From Pseudochryseolinea flava (GTDB lineage: Bacteria > Bacteroidota > Bacteroidia > Cytophagales > Cyclobacteriaceae): 64,000 nucleotides of DNA. Location of the stretch: the NCBI RefSeq assembly GCF_003286915.1, contig NZ_QMFY01000004.1, positions 124,001-188,000 on the forward strand. Direction: 5' to 3'. Both the position numbers and the translations under genes were made by a program. How positions within the stretch are numbered: position 1 is the stretch's first letter; each line of letters opens with the position of its first letter. A model generated the notes under the pieces. The model was not told where the DNA came from and made no database searches. It was given only the letters and a program-made list of their open reading frames with translations. Below are positions 39,166 through 47,301 of the stretch, piece after piece.

Positions 39166-39375
39166 TTAATCTTTTTGTTTTCTATTCCTTCTAAAGATAT
39201 TATATCCTCCGAGAGCACCGCCCGCAGCAATGAGCCATTCAATACCTGTGAAAGGCACCGGATCGCCTGGAGGATCTGGATCACCAGGTTGTGCCTGGAC
39301 AAGTACTGGCAGACACATGACGATCGCCATTACTAGCACATGAAAAAGGACCTTATGGTTACAACGGTTATTCAT
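39166..39375 (-). CDS. 69-residue protein with exosortase-type C-terminal sorting tail
   Basis: The whole protein is an export signal and a sorting tail. Residues 1-28 are a signal peptide (cleavage likely after VQA). A Pro/Gly/Asp-rich linker of about 12 residues follows. Then come PFTG (41-44), a short transmembrane stretch (45-61) and the basic end RRNRKQKD. That order (motif, helix, basic tail) is the design of PEP-CTERM-like exosortase substrates, and it resembles the small PID-CTERM proteins of Bacteroidota. Its ATG overlaps the stop of the giant T9SS gene in TAATG, so translation is probably coupled. The exosortase gene lies about 5.5 kb upstream in the same orientation. It may be a carrier or anchor for a glycan; this is inference. 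Confidence 0.8.
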   Translation of the reverse strand: MNNRCNHKVLFHVLVMAIVMCLPVLVQAQPGDPDPPGDPVPFTGIEWLIAAGGALGGYNIFRRNRKQKD

Positions 39376-42300
39376 TACTTCTTTATGATTTTAAGCGTAC
39401 TTCGACCCGTTTGGGTTACAAACATATTCAAAAAATAGATACCTGCAGGCATTCCCTCAAAATCAACCATAAGCATACCGCTGTTTCGCTGAACATTCAT
39501 CGATTTGGTTTGACCTAAATTATCAGTAATAGATACCGTTGTTCCCTCAAAGTTAGCAACTTTTACATACATGTATCGCTCAACAGGATTTGGATATGCA
39601 ACAATCGCACTTGCTTCCGATTCCGATTTCAATTGAATCTTGAATCGATCTGTTCGCGCTGTCGCCGGATCATTTGTGATGGTAAACGTATAGGGTTTAT
39701 CGAGTGAAACTATCGTATTCGTATACTGATCTATCAGGTAATAACTGTAGTCATCAAAATCACCATTCCGCTCTCCCAACGATAAAGTGTATTGTCGCGC
39801 TTCAAGGTCACGTATTCCGAGTGCAATAATCAAGTCGTTATCGACCGAATGCCGGGCATTAATGGCCATTGCAACCTTATCGTCGCTTAACGTGTACAAG
39901 TCAAATGCTTCATTATCCAATTTAGGAGCATCCAAATCATCGAGCGTGTTCTGCGATTCAGACCTAAGCTTGACAAAAGCTTTATCCGTTAACACCCCGT
40001 CACTCAACAGGATTGGCAAAGTACTCACGACTATTGGCGTAGGTGGCGTCGTGTCTTCCCTGTAAAACTCGCCAGCAGTATTCGCTGTAATCACTTTTGC
40101 ATTTTCTGTGATACGAAGCACTGGATTTGCAGCCGTGGCCCTAACCCAAAATGCTTGTCCCTGAGCAATTCGACCATTGGTCAAATCGCCAGAAGTTCCG
40201 TCCCAATAACGCATCATTCCCCCGGCGCCGTTGTCGCGCACAGAAATGATGGGAGAAATTCTAGTCTTCGCCCAGCCCATGTCCCAATCGATTGTACATG
40301 GATACGGATTTCCGATAAGGTTATAACCATCGGCCGTAGCGTCGCCAGTGTTCGTATATGTTAAAGAATACGTAAATGTACCTTGGTTAATCGGTCCTGT
40401 GACGTCGATAATCGTTGGACTATCACAACGTCGTATAAATGCCGCATAGCCTCTACCAACAACCAACGGATTACTTGCCGAAATACCCACCGTTGGGTAT
40501 GCTACATAACCTTGATCCACATTTCCTGGAGGTGTTTCATCGTAGTAATATAACGATGGCTGAGTTTTGATAAATGAAAAACCACAAGAAGCAGAGCCGT
40601 TGCTTGGGTTGGAAAATGTCCCCGTGATTGGAAAGTCATCTTGCCACGACGCTACCGTTGCATTGGTAACTGGAGAGCTGATATACCGATAAATCCTTCC
40701 TTCTCCACTCATGAACCTCTGGACAGTTACGTCTCCTGTAACAGTGTTTGTACCCAAGCGATAAATTTGAGAGGTCCCCGGCGCCGTTGCTGTCCCTTCT
40801 GCGTCGCTCGTTGAGATGAGCGTTAAGAAACCGTTTGATTGAAAATTACAATTGGCCGTAGGCGATACAAAATTCAAATAACCGATCAATCCAGTTGGTC
40901 CCGTCAGTTGAACGTTGCCACCAGATTTTGAAATTGTAAGATTAAAGAAATTCGATCCCCCGGCCGACACGGTTTGGAGTGCAGCACCGTTCAATATTGT
41001 CGTGGTTGTCGATGGGGCAAAAGTACTTCCAGTTGCAAATGCAATATTTCCTGAAACATTCAAATTGACAACGGTCGACAACGATGCCGTGTTTGTCGCG
41101 GCGATGTTCGCAAAAACCGCTGTACTTGTCCCGGAAATGGCCGTTGTTCCATCAAATGTCACGGTGCTCGTTCCAGGTATGAAATTTCCTGCATTATCGA
41201 TCCAACTTGCGCCACGCATCCGTATTGCATGCGTGGATCCCTGCAACACACCGCGTGTAAACGTTACCACACCGTTAATTGTAAGATCTTGTGAAAGTTG
41301 AAGTATATCCGTTGATTGATTTGTATTTATTGTCAGACTTCCCAACGCATTAAGCTCAGAAGGTGAAGGAAGTTCTAATCCCGTACTAAAAGTGGCTGGA
41401 CTTCCTGCAACACTTGTGGTTCGATATATCACATTAAAAGCATCGGTTGGACCGTGTAATGCACGCGCACCTAAAAGTTGAGCTGTGGGCCAGCGTGACA
41501 CAGTAGCACCCGCAGCGAGTGTCAACCCTGATGCGTTGTTAGCATCTCCGTTCACCAAATTTAACTGCGATGTAATGGTCACCGCGCTGTTAATACCGAT
41601 CGCAGCGCCTGCGCCAGTTCTATTAAGCGTTAAGACGCCTAGTACATTGTTTGATACGCCGAATGGAAGTGTCCCGAAATTTCCTCCTGATGTGCCTCCG
41701 ACTACCACGACGGAGTTGCCATCGCCTCCAAGCACGCCACCTATAGAAGAGATGGTGCCATTCAGGTTAAGTCGTCTGTTTCCAATGAACAACTGACCGC
41801 TTCTCAACTCTAAATGTCCTGCAATGGTCATTTGTGCGGTCGTTCCCTGAAACAACGACACGCCGTTGGGATTATCGATAACGGTGGTGACATCAGCGGT
41901 TGCCGGCTGGCCATCGCCCATAAATTGAGCACTAGCACTCCGATAAATTATCATTGACCCAGGAGAAAAAACACGCAAGGTATTGGTTGTTCTTATATTT
42001 CCGAGCGTGGTCGAATTCCGGATCGCTCCTGTCGGTTCAGTAGACCCAACAATGAGCGTTCCATCAAGAATAAAGTTTGCGCCTGAACTTGATAAGGGAT
42101 AGATCGAAACATCAAGAATTGTCGCGGCACTGATATAGTAGTTTATCCTATTAATAACAGACCCCGTATTTACAAATGTAGTTGCACCCGCGCGAAGGAA
42201 TCGAAGGTTACCTGATGCTGTACTGCCACCAGACTCGGTAATTTGTCCTGATGTTAGGTTAAAATTGCCATTGAGGTTGAATGTTGACGTGCCCGTAGAT

Positions 42301-43178
42301 CCGCTCGATCCCGCCATAAAAATCCGACCTCCAGGCGCGTTCATATTAAAATCACCGGCAAGGTTAATCGTAAAACTTCCGATGTTTGTAAGTAAAGAGC
42401 CGTTTACATTGGTGGACGTGAAATTAAAATTTCCTCCAATGTCCAATACTCCCCCGGCGCTTGTGGTCGAAAAGTTAAATCGTGCCGTGCCTGCAATTGA
42501 AAAATTACCATCCACATCAAAAGCCACGTTACTTTGACCGATTGTGAGTTGCGTAAAGCTTGTCCCTGTGCTTAAAACAGAAAAATCACCGTTAACATCA
42601 GTGATCAATCCATTGAAATTTACGGTGCTGCGCTGAAGGGTACAGTTATAAACAAAATTGCCATACGTCTGACTCCAAGCTGTTGATGTAAAGTTTAGTA
42701 TGGAGAGGTTGGTATATCCTTCAATGATAAAGTTTGAGGTCGTCGCCCACGTGGCAACCAGCGGAATACCTTCCGTTGCCGTATAACGATGACGATAGGT
42801 AGATGCTGCACCAAAAGTAACAGTAGCGCCCGTCTGAGTGACCGTTGCCAAATTCCCCATTATGAATTCGCCATTGACGACCAATGTATTGCCCGGATTG
42901 ATTAACAAATCTGTTCCAGCGCCATTGGACAGTGACAAAGAGCCGCCGTTGGCGATTGTAAGGGCCGCATTAGCAATCACCTCGTCAACTGTCACAGCGT
43001 AACCGTTCGGAATGGTTACTGCATGATTTAATGTAATCACCCCTGCTGTCGAAGTCGGGCTCACACCCGTGCTCCAAACTGTGGGATCATCCCAGGTACC
43101 CGCCTTGATGGTATTTACTTGGGCATGTAGGTGCAGAGAGAGGGTAAAAAGAATTAAAGCCAGCGATAGTTTCTTCAT
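39375..43178 (-). CDS. Giant secreted beta-helical protein with T9SS sorting domain
   Basis: 1267 residues from ATG 43178. The open frame extends to 43331, but only this start yields a signal peptide (MKKLSLALILFTLSL to HAQ). The body is Ser/Thr/Asn/Gly-rich with repeated NGNFN/NGDFS-type strands, as in right-handed beta-helices. Then comes a region typical of T9SS cargo (GYNLIGNPYPCTIDWD). The last ~75 residues are a T9SS type A sorting domain (VAYPNPVERYMYV, ending TLKIIKK). It should be exported across the outer membrane and anchored or released. It is encoded inside the diNAcBac/exosortase gene group and overlaps the sorting-tail gene. Confidence 0.92.
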   Translation of the reverse strand: MKKLSLALILFTLSLHLHAQVNTIKAGTWDDPTVWSTGVSPTSTAGVITLNHAVTIPNGYAVTVDEVIANAALTIANGGSLSLSNGAGTDLLINPGNTLVVNGEFIMGNLATVTQTGATVTFGAASTYRHRYTATEGIPLVATWATTSNFIIEGYTNLSILNFTSTAWSQTYGNFVYNCTLQRSTVNFNGLITDVNGDFSVLSTGTSFTQLTIGQSNVAFDVDGNFSIAGTARFNFSTTSAGGVLDIGGNFNFTSTNVNGSLLTNIGSFTINLAGDFNMNAPGGRIFMAGSSGSTGTSTFNLNGNFNLTSGQITESGGSTASGNLRFLRAGATTFVNTGSVINRINYYISAATILDVSIYPLSSSGANFILDGTLIVGSTEPTGAIRNSTTLGNIRTTNTLRVFSPGSMIIYRSASAQFMGDGQPATADVTTVIDNPNGVSLFQGTTAQMTIAGHLELRSGQLFIGNRRLNLNGTISSIGGVLGGDGNSVVVVGGTSGGNFGTLPFGVSNNVLGVLTLNRTGAGAAIGINSAVTITSQLNLVNGDANNASGLTLAAGATVSRWPTAQLLGARALHGPTDAFNVIYRTTSVAGSPATFSTGLELPSPSELNALGSLTINTNQSTDILQLSQDLTINGVVTFTRGVLQGSTHAIRMRGASWIDNAGNFIPGTSTVTFDGTTAISGTSTAVFANIAATNTASLSTVVNLNVSGNIAFATGSTFAPSTTTTILNGAALQTVSAGGSNFFNLTISKSGGNVQLTGPTGLIGYLNFVSPTANCNFQSNGFLTLISTSDAEGTATAPGTSQIYRLGTNTVTGDVTVQRFMSGEGRIYRYISSPVTNATVASWQDDFPITGTFSNPSNGSASCGFSFIKTQPSLYYYDETPPGNVDQGYVAYPTVGISASNPLVVGRGYAAFIRRCDSPTIIDVTGPINQGTFTYSLTYTNTGDATADGYNLIGNPYPCTIDWDMGWAKTRISPIISVRDNGAGGMMRYWDGTSGDLTNGRIAQGQAFWVRATAANPVLRITENAKVITANTAGEFYREDTTPPTPIVVSTLPILLSDGVLTDKAFVKLRSESQNTLDDLDAPKLDNEAFDLYTLSDDKVAMAINARHSVDNDLIIALGIRDLEARQYTLSLGERNGDFDDYSYYLIDQYTNTIVSLDKPYTFTITNDPATARTDRFKIQLKSESEASAIVAYPNPVERYMYVKVANFEGTTVSITDNLGQTKSMNVQRNSGMLMVDFEGMPAGIYFLNMFVTQTGRSTLKIIKK

Positions 43179-43249
43179 GCGTATATTCTCAAAATCACTC
43201 CAAAAAATAGAATCAAAACTTAATGCTTCCCAATTCGAAAATGTAACCG

Positions 43250-44374
43250 TTAATGGGATAATAGTGAATGAATTACGTCCGCAACGCGCTGCAATTCCTC
43301 CGTGGTCATATTCGAACCTGAAGGTAAGCATATACCTTCATTAAATAAGCGTTCTGAAGTGCCATTTGTGTATGCCGGACATCCTTCAAAAATTGGCTGG
43401 AGATGCATCGGCTTCCACAGCGGTCTACTTTCGATATTTTCACGCTCCAATTTTAGCCTCATATCTTCACGTGATATCCTTCCTTTGATTACAGCCGTGG
43501 TCAGCCAACGGTTTGAATAAAACCCTTGAGGTTCAGATAAAAATTGGATTTCCCGACGGTCCGCAAACGCATTCCTGTAAAAATCATAATTTTTACGTCG
43601 CTGGGCAACGCGTTCGTCCAGCACCAGCAATTGACCACGTCCGATGCCCGCCAGAATGTTGCTTAGGCGGTAATTATATCCGATATGAGAATGCTGATAG
43701 TGTGGAGCAGCGTCTCTTGCTTGTGTCGCCAAAAAGCGCGCTTTTTCGATCCAAGCTGTATTTCTGGATACTAAAGCGCCGCCCCCAGAAGTTGTAATGA
43801 TCTTATTTCCGTTGAAAGAGTAAATTCCAAGATCGCCAAATGTACCGAGTGCCTGCCCGAAGTATTTAGAACCTAACGCTTCCGCGGCGTCCTCCACGAC
43901 CGGAACTTCGTATTTTCGAGCTACCTCTAAGATCTCTTTGATTTTTGACGGCATCCCATAAAGGTGAACCAAAATGATGGCTTTCGGCTTTTTACCGCGC
44001 TTGATTCGATCCGCTATAGCTTCCTCTAAAAGCACTGGATCCATGTTGTACGTATCCGCTTCGGAGTCAACAAAAATTGGTGTTGCTCCCTGATACCGGA
44101 TCGGATTACATGATGCCGAAAATGTGAATGAAGAACAAATGACCTCATCCCCTGCTTCTACTCCTAATACGATCAAGGCCAAATGAATGGCGGCAGTGCC
44201 GGATCCGAGCGCAGCACATGCGTCGATTTTATTATACATCGCTAATTCGCGTTCAAAAGCGGTGATGTTCGGTCCCACGGTAGATACCCAATTGGTATCA
44301 AATGCTTCTTTTACAAAATCTGCTTCACGCGTGCCCAAATGTGGCGATGAGAGGTATATCTTCGGTTTTTCCAT
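43250..44374 (-). CDS. pglE: DegT/DnrJ-family aminotransferase, PglE-like
   Basis: 374 residues, PLP-dependent sugar aminotransferase. PLP lysine is Lys191 in SFNGNKIITTSGGG, with Asp162 in VVEDAAEALGS. Many stretches match what I remember of Campylobacter PglE (LSSPH at the start, ETRPLWK-like ESRPLWKPMH, GICLPSG at the end). PglE aminates UDP-4-keto-6-deoxy-GlcNAc at C4. The PglF, PglD and PglC relatives in the same locus support this role. It follows the exosortase partner gene by 95 bp. Confidence 0.9.
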   Translation of the reverse strand: MEKPKIYLSSPHLGTREADFVKEAFDTNWVSTVGPNITAFERELAMYNKIDACAALGSGTAAIHLALIVLGVEAGDEVICSSFTFSASCNPIRYQGATPIFVDSEADTYNMDPVLLEEAIADRIKRGKKPKAIILVHLYGMPSKIKEILEVARKYEVPVVEDAAEALGSKYFGQALGTFGDLGIYSFNGNKIITTSGGGALVSRNTAWIEKARFLATQARDAAPHYQHSHIGYNYRLSNILAGIGRGQLLVLDERVAQRRKNYDFYRNAFADRREIQFLSEPQGFYSNRWLTTAVIKGRISREDMRLKLERENIESRPLWKPMHLQPIFEGCPAYTNGTSERLFNEGICLPSGSNMTTEELQRVADVIHSLLSH

Positions 44375-44469
44375 AATCGAGTGCGAAGTACGGGATTCAC
44401 ATTATCAAAAAAAAACTTTGTGCAGGCAGGAAATTCATCTCAAGGTCAATCTGCTTCAATGCCAAGAGT

Positions 44470-44874
44470 TTATTTAGCGGCTTGACGCTCTTGAATAAAA
44501 AAAGCCGGAATAAGAATCAGCATTAACAATGGATTTACAATCAGCCGATGCAGGTACGAAACCAGTGGCCCATTGTAGGTTGGAAAATTCAGTTTCAGAA
44601 TAAAATAAGGGAGTAAGAATAGAACGACCCCGATTACTTGAACATAAAAAGCGAAAATCACAAAGTTTCTTTTGACAAAAAGTGCATAGATTAATCCGAT
44701 CATTAGGAGATCATTCAAAATATAGCGGATCGCTTTATTGGCTAAGAAAATTCTCACGTCTGACCCTCCTCCCGCAATCTTCAGGAATGCGGCGTGTTGG
44801 AACAGAAACGTACAACACAATCCTGCTACGCATAGAATGCCAATGAATACGCGCAACGATTTAGTTGGGTTCAT
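44470..44874 (-). CDS. Exosortase-associated membrane protein (XrtF/XrtX-associated type)
   Basis: 134 residues with about four membrane helices. The late segment HRLIVNPLLMLILIPAFF and the internal RYILNDLLMIGLIYALF resemble the small membrane protein consistently found beside XrtF/XrtX exosortases in Bacteroidota. Its role is unknown; it is thought to help the exosortase. Its start overlaps the end of the exosortase gene by 14 bp, so the two are surely co-expressed. Confidence 0.82.
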   Translation of the reverse strand: MNPTKSLRVFIGILCVAGLCCTFLFQHAAFLKIAGGGSDVRIFLANKAIRYILNDLLMIGLIYALFVKRNFVIFAFYVQVIGVVLFLLPYFILKLNFPTYNGPLVSYLHRLIVNPLLMLILIPAFFIQERQAAK

Positions 44875-45403
44875 GCTTTAGCTTTTTGTTGACACGTAGC
44901 CAAATAAACCAGAGCAAAAAAATAGCACCATACACGAGGGCCGTAAGTAAGTACTTATGAAAGAAATAAAGATTGTGGGGATAGTCTCTGGATATAAAGA
45001 ATAAAAGACCGATGCGAAATAAATTGATTGCATGGATTAGGAGAATGCCCCCTGGTACGAACCACCACATTTTCCTATTGAATTCTCCGATAGCCACAGT
45101 GAACGCGAGAAATACGATCATCACATTAAACCCGTTACAACCTTCAAATACGCTTACAATCGGTCTATCCTGGCGGATCACAACGGAGGGGCTAGTGGAA
45201 CTTGGATAGCATGACACGGGAGAAGCGATCACATCAATGATCGCCGTCGTTTGATTTGTAACAAACACAGTGATTGGATCTGCCGCAGGGTGGTAAGTTG
45301 TAATGAACGTCCCGTAGAGTAAATTGCCAAGAAGATAAACACCCAGGAATTTCCCTATAAAAAAAATCGTCGGCTTAAAATCTTTCCAATGAAATGCGGC
45401 CAT
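44861..45403 (-). CDS. Exosortase family protein (Bacteroidota XrtF/XrtX-like)
   Basis: 180 residues with about five membrane helices, the compact form seen in Bacteroidota. The three catalytic residues of exosortases are present: Cys89 in VFEGCNGFN, Arg130 in HAINLFRIG and His149 in YFFHKY. Exosortases are transpeptidase-like enzymes that cleave C-terminal sorting tails at the membrane. The flanking glycan genes, the overlapping partner protein and the sorting-tail protein at 39166-39375 make a complete local system. Which exosortase subtype it is needs a profile search. Confidence 0.9.
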   Translation of the reverse strand: MAAFHWKDFKPTIFFIGKFLGVYLLGNLLYGTFITTYHPAADPITVFVTNQTTAIIDVIASPVSCYPSSTSPSVVIRQDRPIVSVFEGCNGFNVMIVFLAFTVAIGEFNRKMWWFVPGGILLIHAINLFRIGLLFFISRDYPHNLYFFHKYLLTALVYGAIFLLWFIWLRVNKKLKHEPN

Positions 45404-45426
45404 TGCGAAATCCTTTTGTAATCAAT

Positions 45427-46062
45427 TCATTTTTTCAAGATGCTTTTCGCTGGAACACCAACAACTGTTTTGCCGGGCAAGACATTTTCCAGCACAACCG
45501 CCCCTGAACCGACAACAGCGTCATCTCCAATACGAATGCGATTCAAGATGTTTGCACCACTTCCAATCATCACCGCTGATGCAATTTCGACTTGACCGGC
45601 AATATTCACACCCGGCATCACCGAAGTGAAATCTCCGATGACGGCATCGTGTCCAACCGTTGCATTTAAATTTATCAGGACGTGCTGGCCCACCCGAATC
45701 GATGTAGTCAAAATGCTGCCTGCTGTAATAATTGTTCCTCGCCCAACATCAATTGTACTTGCATCACAAAGAACCGCGCGTGGATGAATGATGGTAACAA
45801 ATTCGATGTTTGTATTCTGTTTAATTTTATTAACGATATCACGTTTGATTAACGGATTTCCTATTGCAACAACGACTGACGCCGCCTTGAGCGTTTCTAA
45901 ATATTTCGTATCACCCAATATTGGAGCCCCCATTACAGTAGTACCGACAGGCACGTGATCATCGCAAAATCCCGACACATTCCATTCTGGCAAAACATCG
46001 ACGATGGTTTTAACTTCGCGTCCAAGTCCTCCGGCTCCGAAAATAATGAGTGATTTTTTCAT
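45427..46062 (-). CDS. NeuD-family sugar O/N-acetyltransferase
   Basis: 211 residues. The N-terminal PglD-like nucleotide-sugar-binding part (FGAGGLGREV) is followed by a left-handed beta-helix of hexapeptide repeats (from about 95), ending VVGVPAKSILKK. It belongs to the NeuD/PglD family that acetylates amino sugars or sialic-acid-type sugars. It overlaps the preceding PglD-like gene by ATGA. Two family members side by side suggest two different acetylation steps; which one is the real PglD cannot be settled here. Confidence 0.88.
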   Translation of the reverse strand: MKKSLIIFGAGGLGREVKTIVDVLPEWNVSGFCDDHVPVGTTVMGAPILGDTKYLETLKAASVVVAIGNPLIKRDIVNKIKQNTNIEFVTIIHPRAVLCDASTIDVGRGTIITAGSILTTSIRVGQHVLINLNATVGHDAVIGDFTSVMPGVNIAGQVEIASAVMIGSGANILNRIRIGDDAVVGSGAVVLENVLPGKTVVGVPAKSILKK

Positions 46063-46676
46063 TTCGGCTCATTGAATTTAAGAACCCGCGCAGGGTTACC
46101 AGCGATGATGGCATAGTCAGGTACATCACGTACAACGACAGCCCCTGCTCCTGCAACCACGCCCTTACCGATTTTTATCTTGGGTCGTACAACAGCATTC
46201 GCACCAATAAGTGCTCCCTCTCCTATTTCTACCCCCCCACAGAGTACTGCGGATGGCGCAATGTGAACATAGTCACCGATCACGCAGTCGTGATCTACTT
46301 GACTTCCCGTATTTAGAATAACATGTTTCCCTATTACCGCGCCCGCTTGAACAATTGCACCGTGCAACAGCATACTCCCTTCACCAATTGTAGCATATTG
46401 AGAACAGATTACTGAAGGATGTTGTGCGATGAAATAGCGATGTTTCACTTCATGTCGTGCAATTCGTTCGCGAACTGCGTTATCGCCGATTGCAATAATC
46501 ACCGGCACGTCGGTATGCAATGCAGATTGATAGTTTCCTAGACAGGTTAATCCCAATAAGTTACCTTGATGGGGATCGAAGAACCCTTTCACAATAGTTC
46601 CCTGTGACTGCAAACAGTCCGCGACAACTTTGGCATGTCCACCACCGCCTACTAGTATAACTTCAGTTATTGCCAT
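46059..46676 (-). CDS. pglD: PglD-like UDP-amino-sugar N-acetyltransferase
   Basis: 205 residues with the PglD N-terminal GGGGHAKVV motif, catalytic-type His in QVDHDCVIGD, hexapeptide beta-helix and the end IIAGNPARVLKF. PglD uses acetyl-CoA to acetylate the 4-amino group and so completes UDP-di-N-acetylbacillosamine. Its start lies within the end of the PglC-like gene (14-bp overlap), the same pairing as in known diNAcBac loci. Confidence 0.85.
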   Translation of the reverse strand: MAITEVILVGGGGHAKVVADCLQSQGTIVKGFFDPHQGNLLGLTCLGNYQSALHTDVPVIIAIGDNAVRERIARHEVKHRYFIAQHPSVICSQYATIGEGSMLLHGAIVQAGAVIGKHVILNTGSQVDHDCVIGDYVHIAPSAVLCGGVEIGEGALIGANAVVRPKIKIGKGVVAGAGAVVVRDVPDYAIIAGNPARVLKFNEPK

Positions 46677-47268
46677 CGAATTTTCTCATCGTTACAGAAC
46701 CTTCACCGCTTATCCCTTCTGCTTTAAACACTTTTATCACCGTTAAAAATAACACTTTAATATCGATCAAAAATGATATATGCTCAACATACCAAACGTC
46801 GTAAGCAAACTTTTGCTGCCACGAAAGTGCATTTCTACCATGCACCTGAGCCCAACCTGTAATGCCCGGTTTTACATCGTGCCTGCGTTTTTGTTCCGTC
46901 GAATAAAGCGGAAGATACTCAACCAGCAACGGTCGGGGTCCAACAATTGACATATCGCCCATCAACACATTTAACATTTGAGGGATTTCATCAAGTGATG
47001 TCTTCCGAATGAATTCTCCCACTGGTGTGAGACGCTCTGCGTCTGATAAAAGATTCCCTTGTGAATCCTTTTTATCATTCATGGTTTTAAACTTGAACAC
47101 CGTGAAAACTTTCCCCTGGTATCCAGGACGCGCCTGTCTAAAGAAAATCTTACCTCGATTATATATTGATAATAATATGACTACCGGCAATGTCACTGGT
47201 AAACTCAGCAAGAGCACAATGATGGCAACGAGTTTATCAAAAAAGACTTTAACAATAGTTTTATACAC
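46663..47268 (-). CDS. pglC: Monotopic phosphoglycosyl transferase, PglC-like
   Basis: 201 residues, the compact form of the family. A re-entrant N-terminal helix (about 8-36) is followed by the catalytic core with Asp93-Glu94 in TSLDEIPQ, MSIVGPRP and KPGITGWAQVHGRN. The end, RKFDGNN, is strikingly like that of Campylobacter PglC. The enzyme moves the first phospho-sugar (diNAcBac-1-P in PglC) to undecaprenyl phosphate and so starts the glycan. It overlaps the pglD-like gene. Confidence 0.92.
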   Translation of the reverse strand: MYKTIVKVFFDKLVAIIVLLLSLPVTLPVVILLSIYNRGKIFFRQARPGYQGKVFTVFKFKTMNDKKDSQGNLLSDAERLTPVGEFIRKTSLDEIPQMLNVLMGDMSIVGPRPLLVEYLPLYSTEQKRRHDVKPGITGWAQVHGRNALSWQQKFAYDVWYVEHISFLIDIKVLFLTVIKVFKAEGISGEGSVTMRKFDGNN

Positions 47269-47301
47269 GTCTATATTATTTTAACTGTGGCACTATTGAA
47301 T

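Noticed and set aside
39375-43178. The T9SS giant as the exosortase substrate
   Set aside because: Its C-terminus is a T9SS type A domain ending TLKIIKK, with no transmembrane helix or basic tail as exosortase substrates have.
43179-43331. 51-residue N-terminal extension of the T9SS giant
   Set aside because: It would precede a perfect signal peptide and overlaps the pglE gene; ATG 43178 is the better start.
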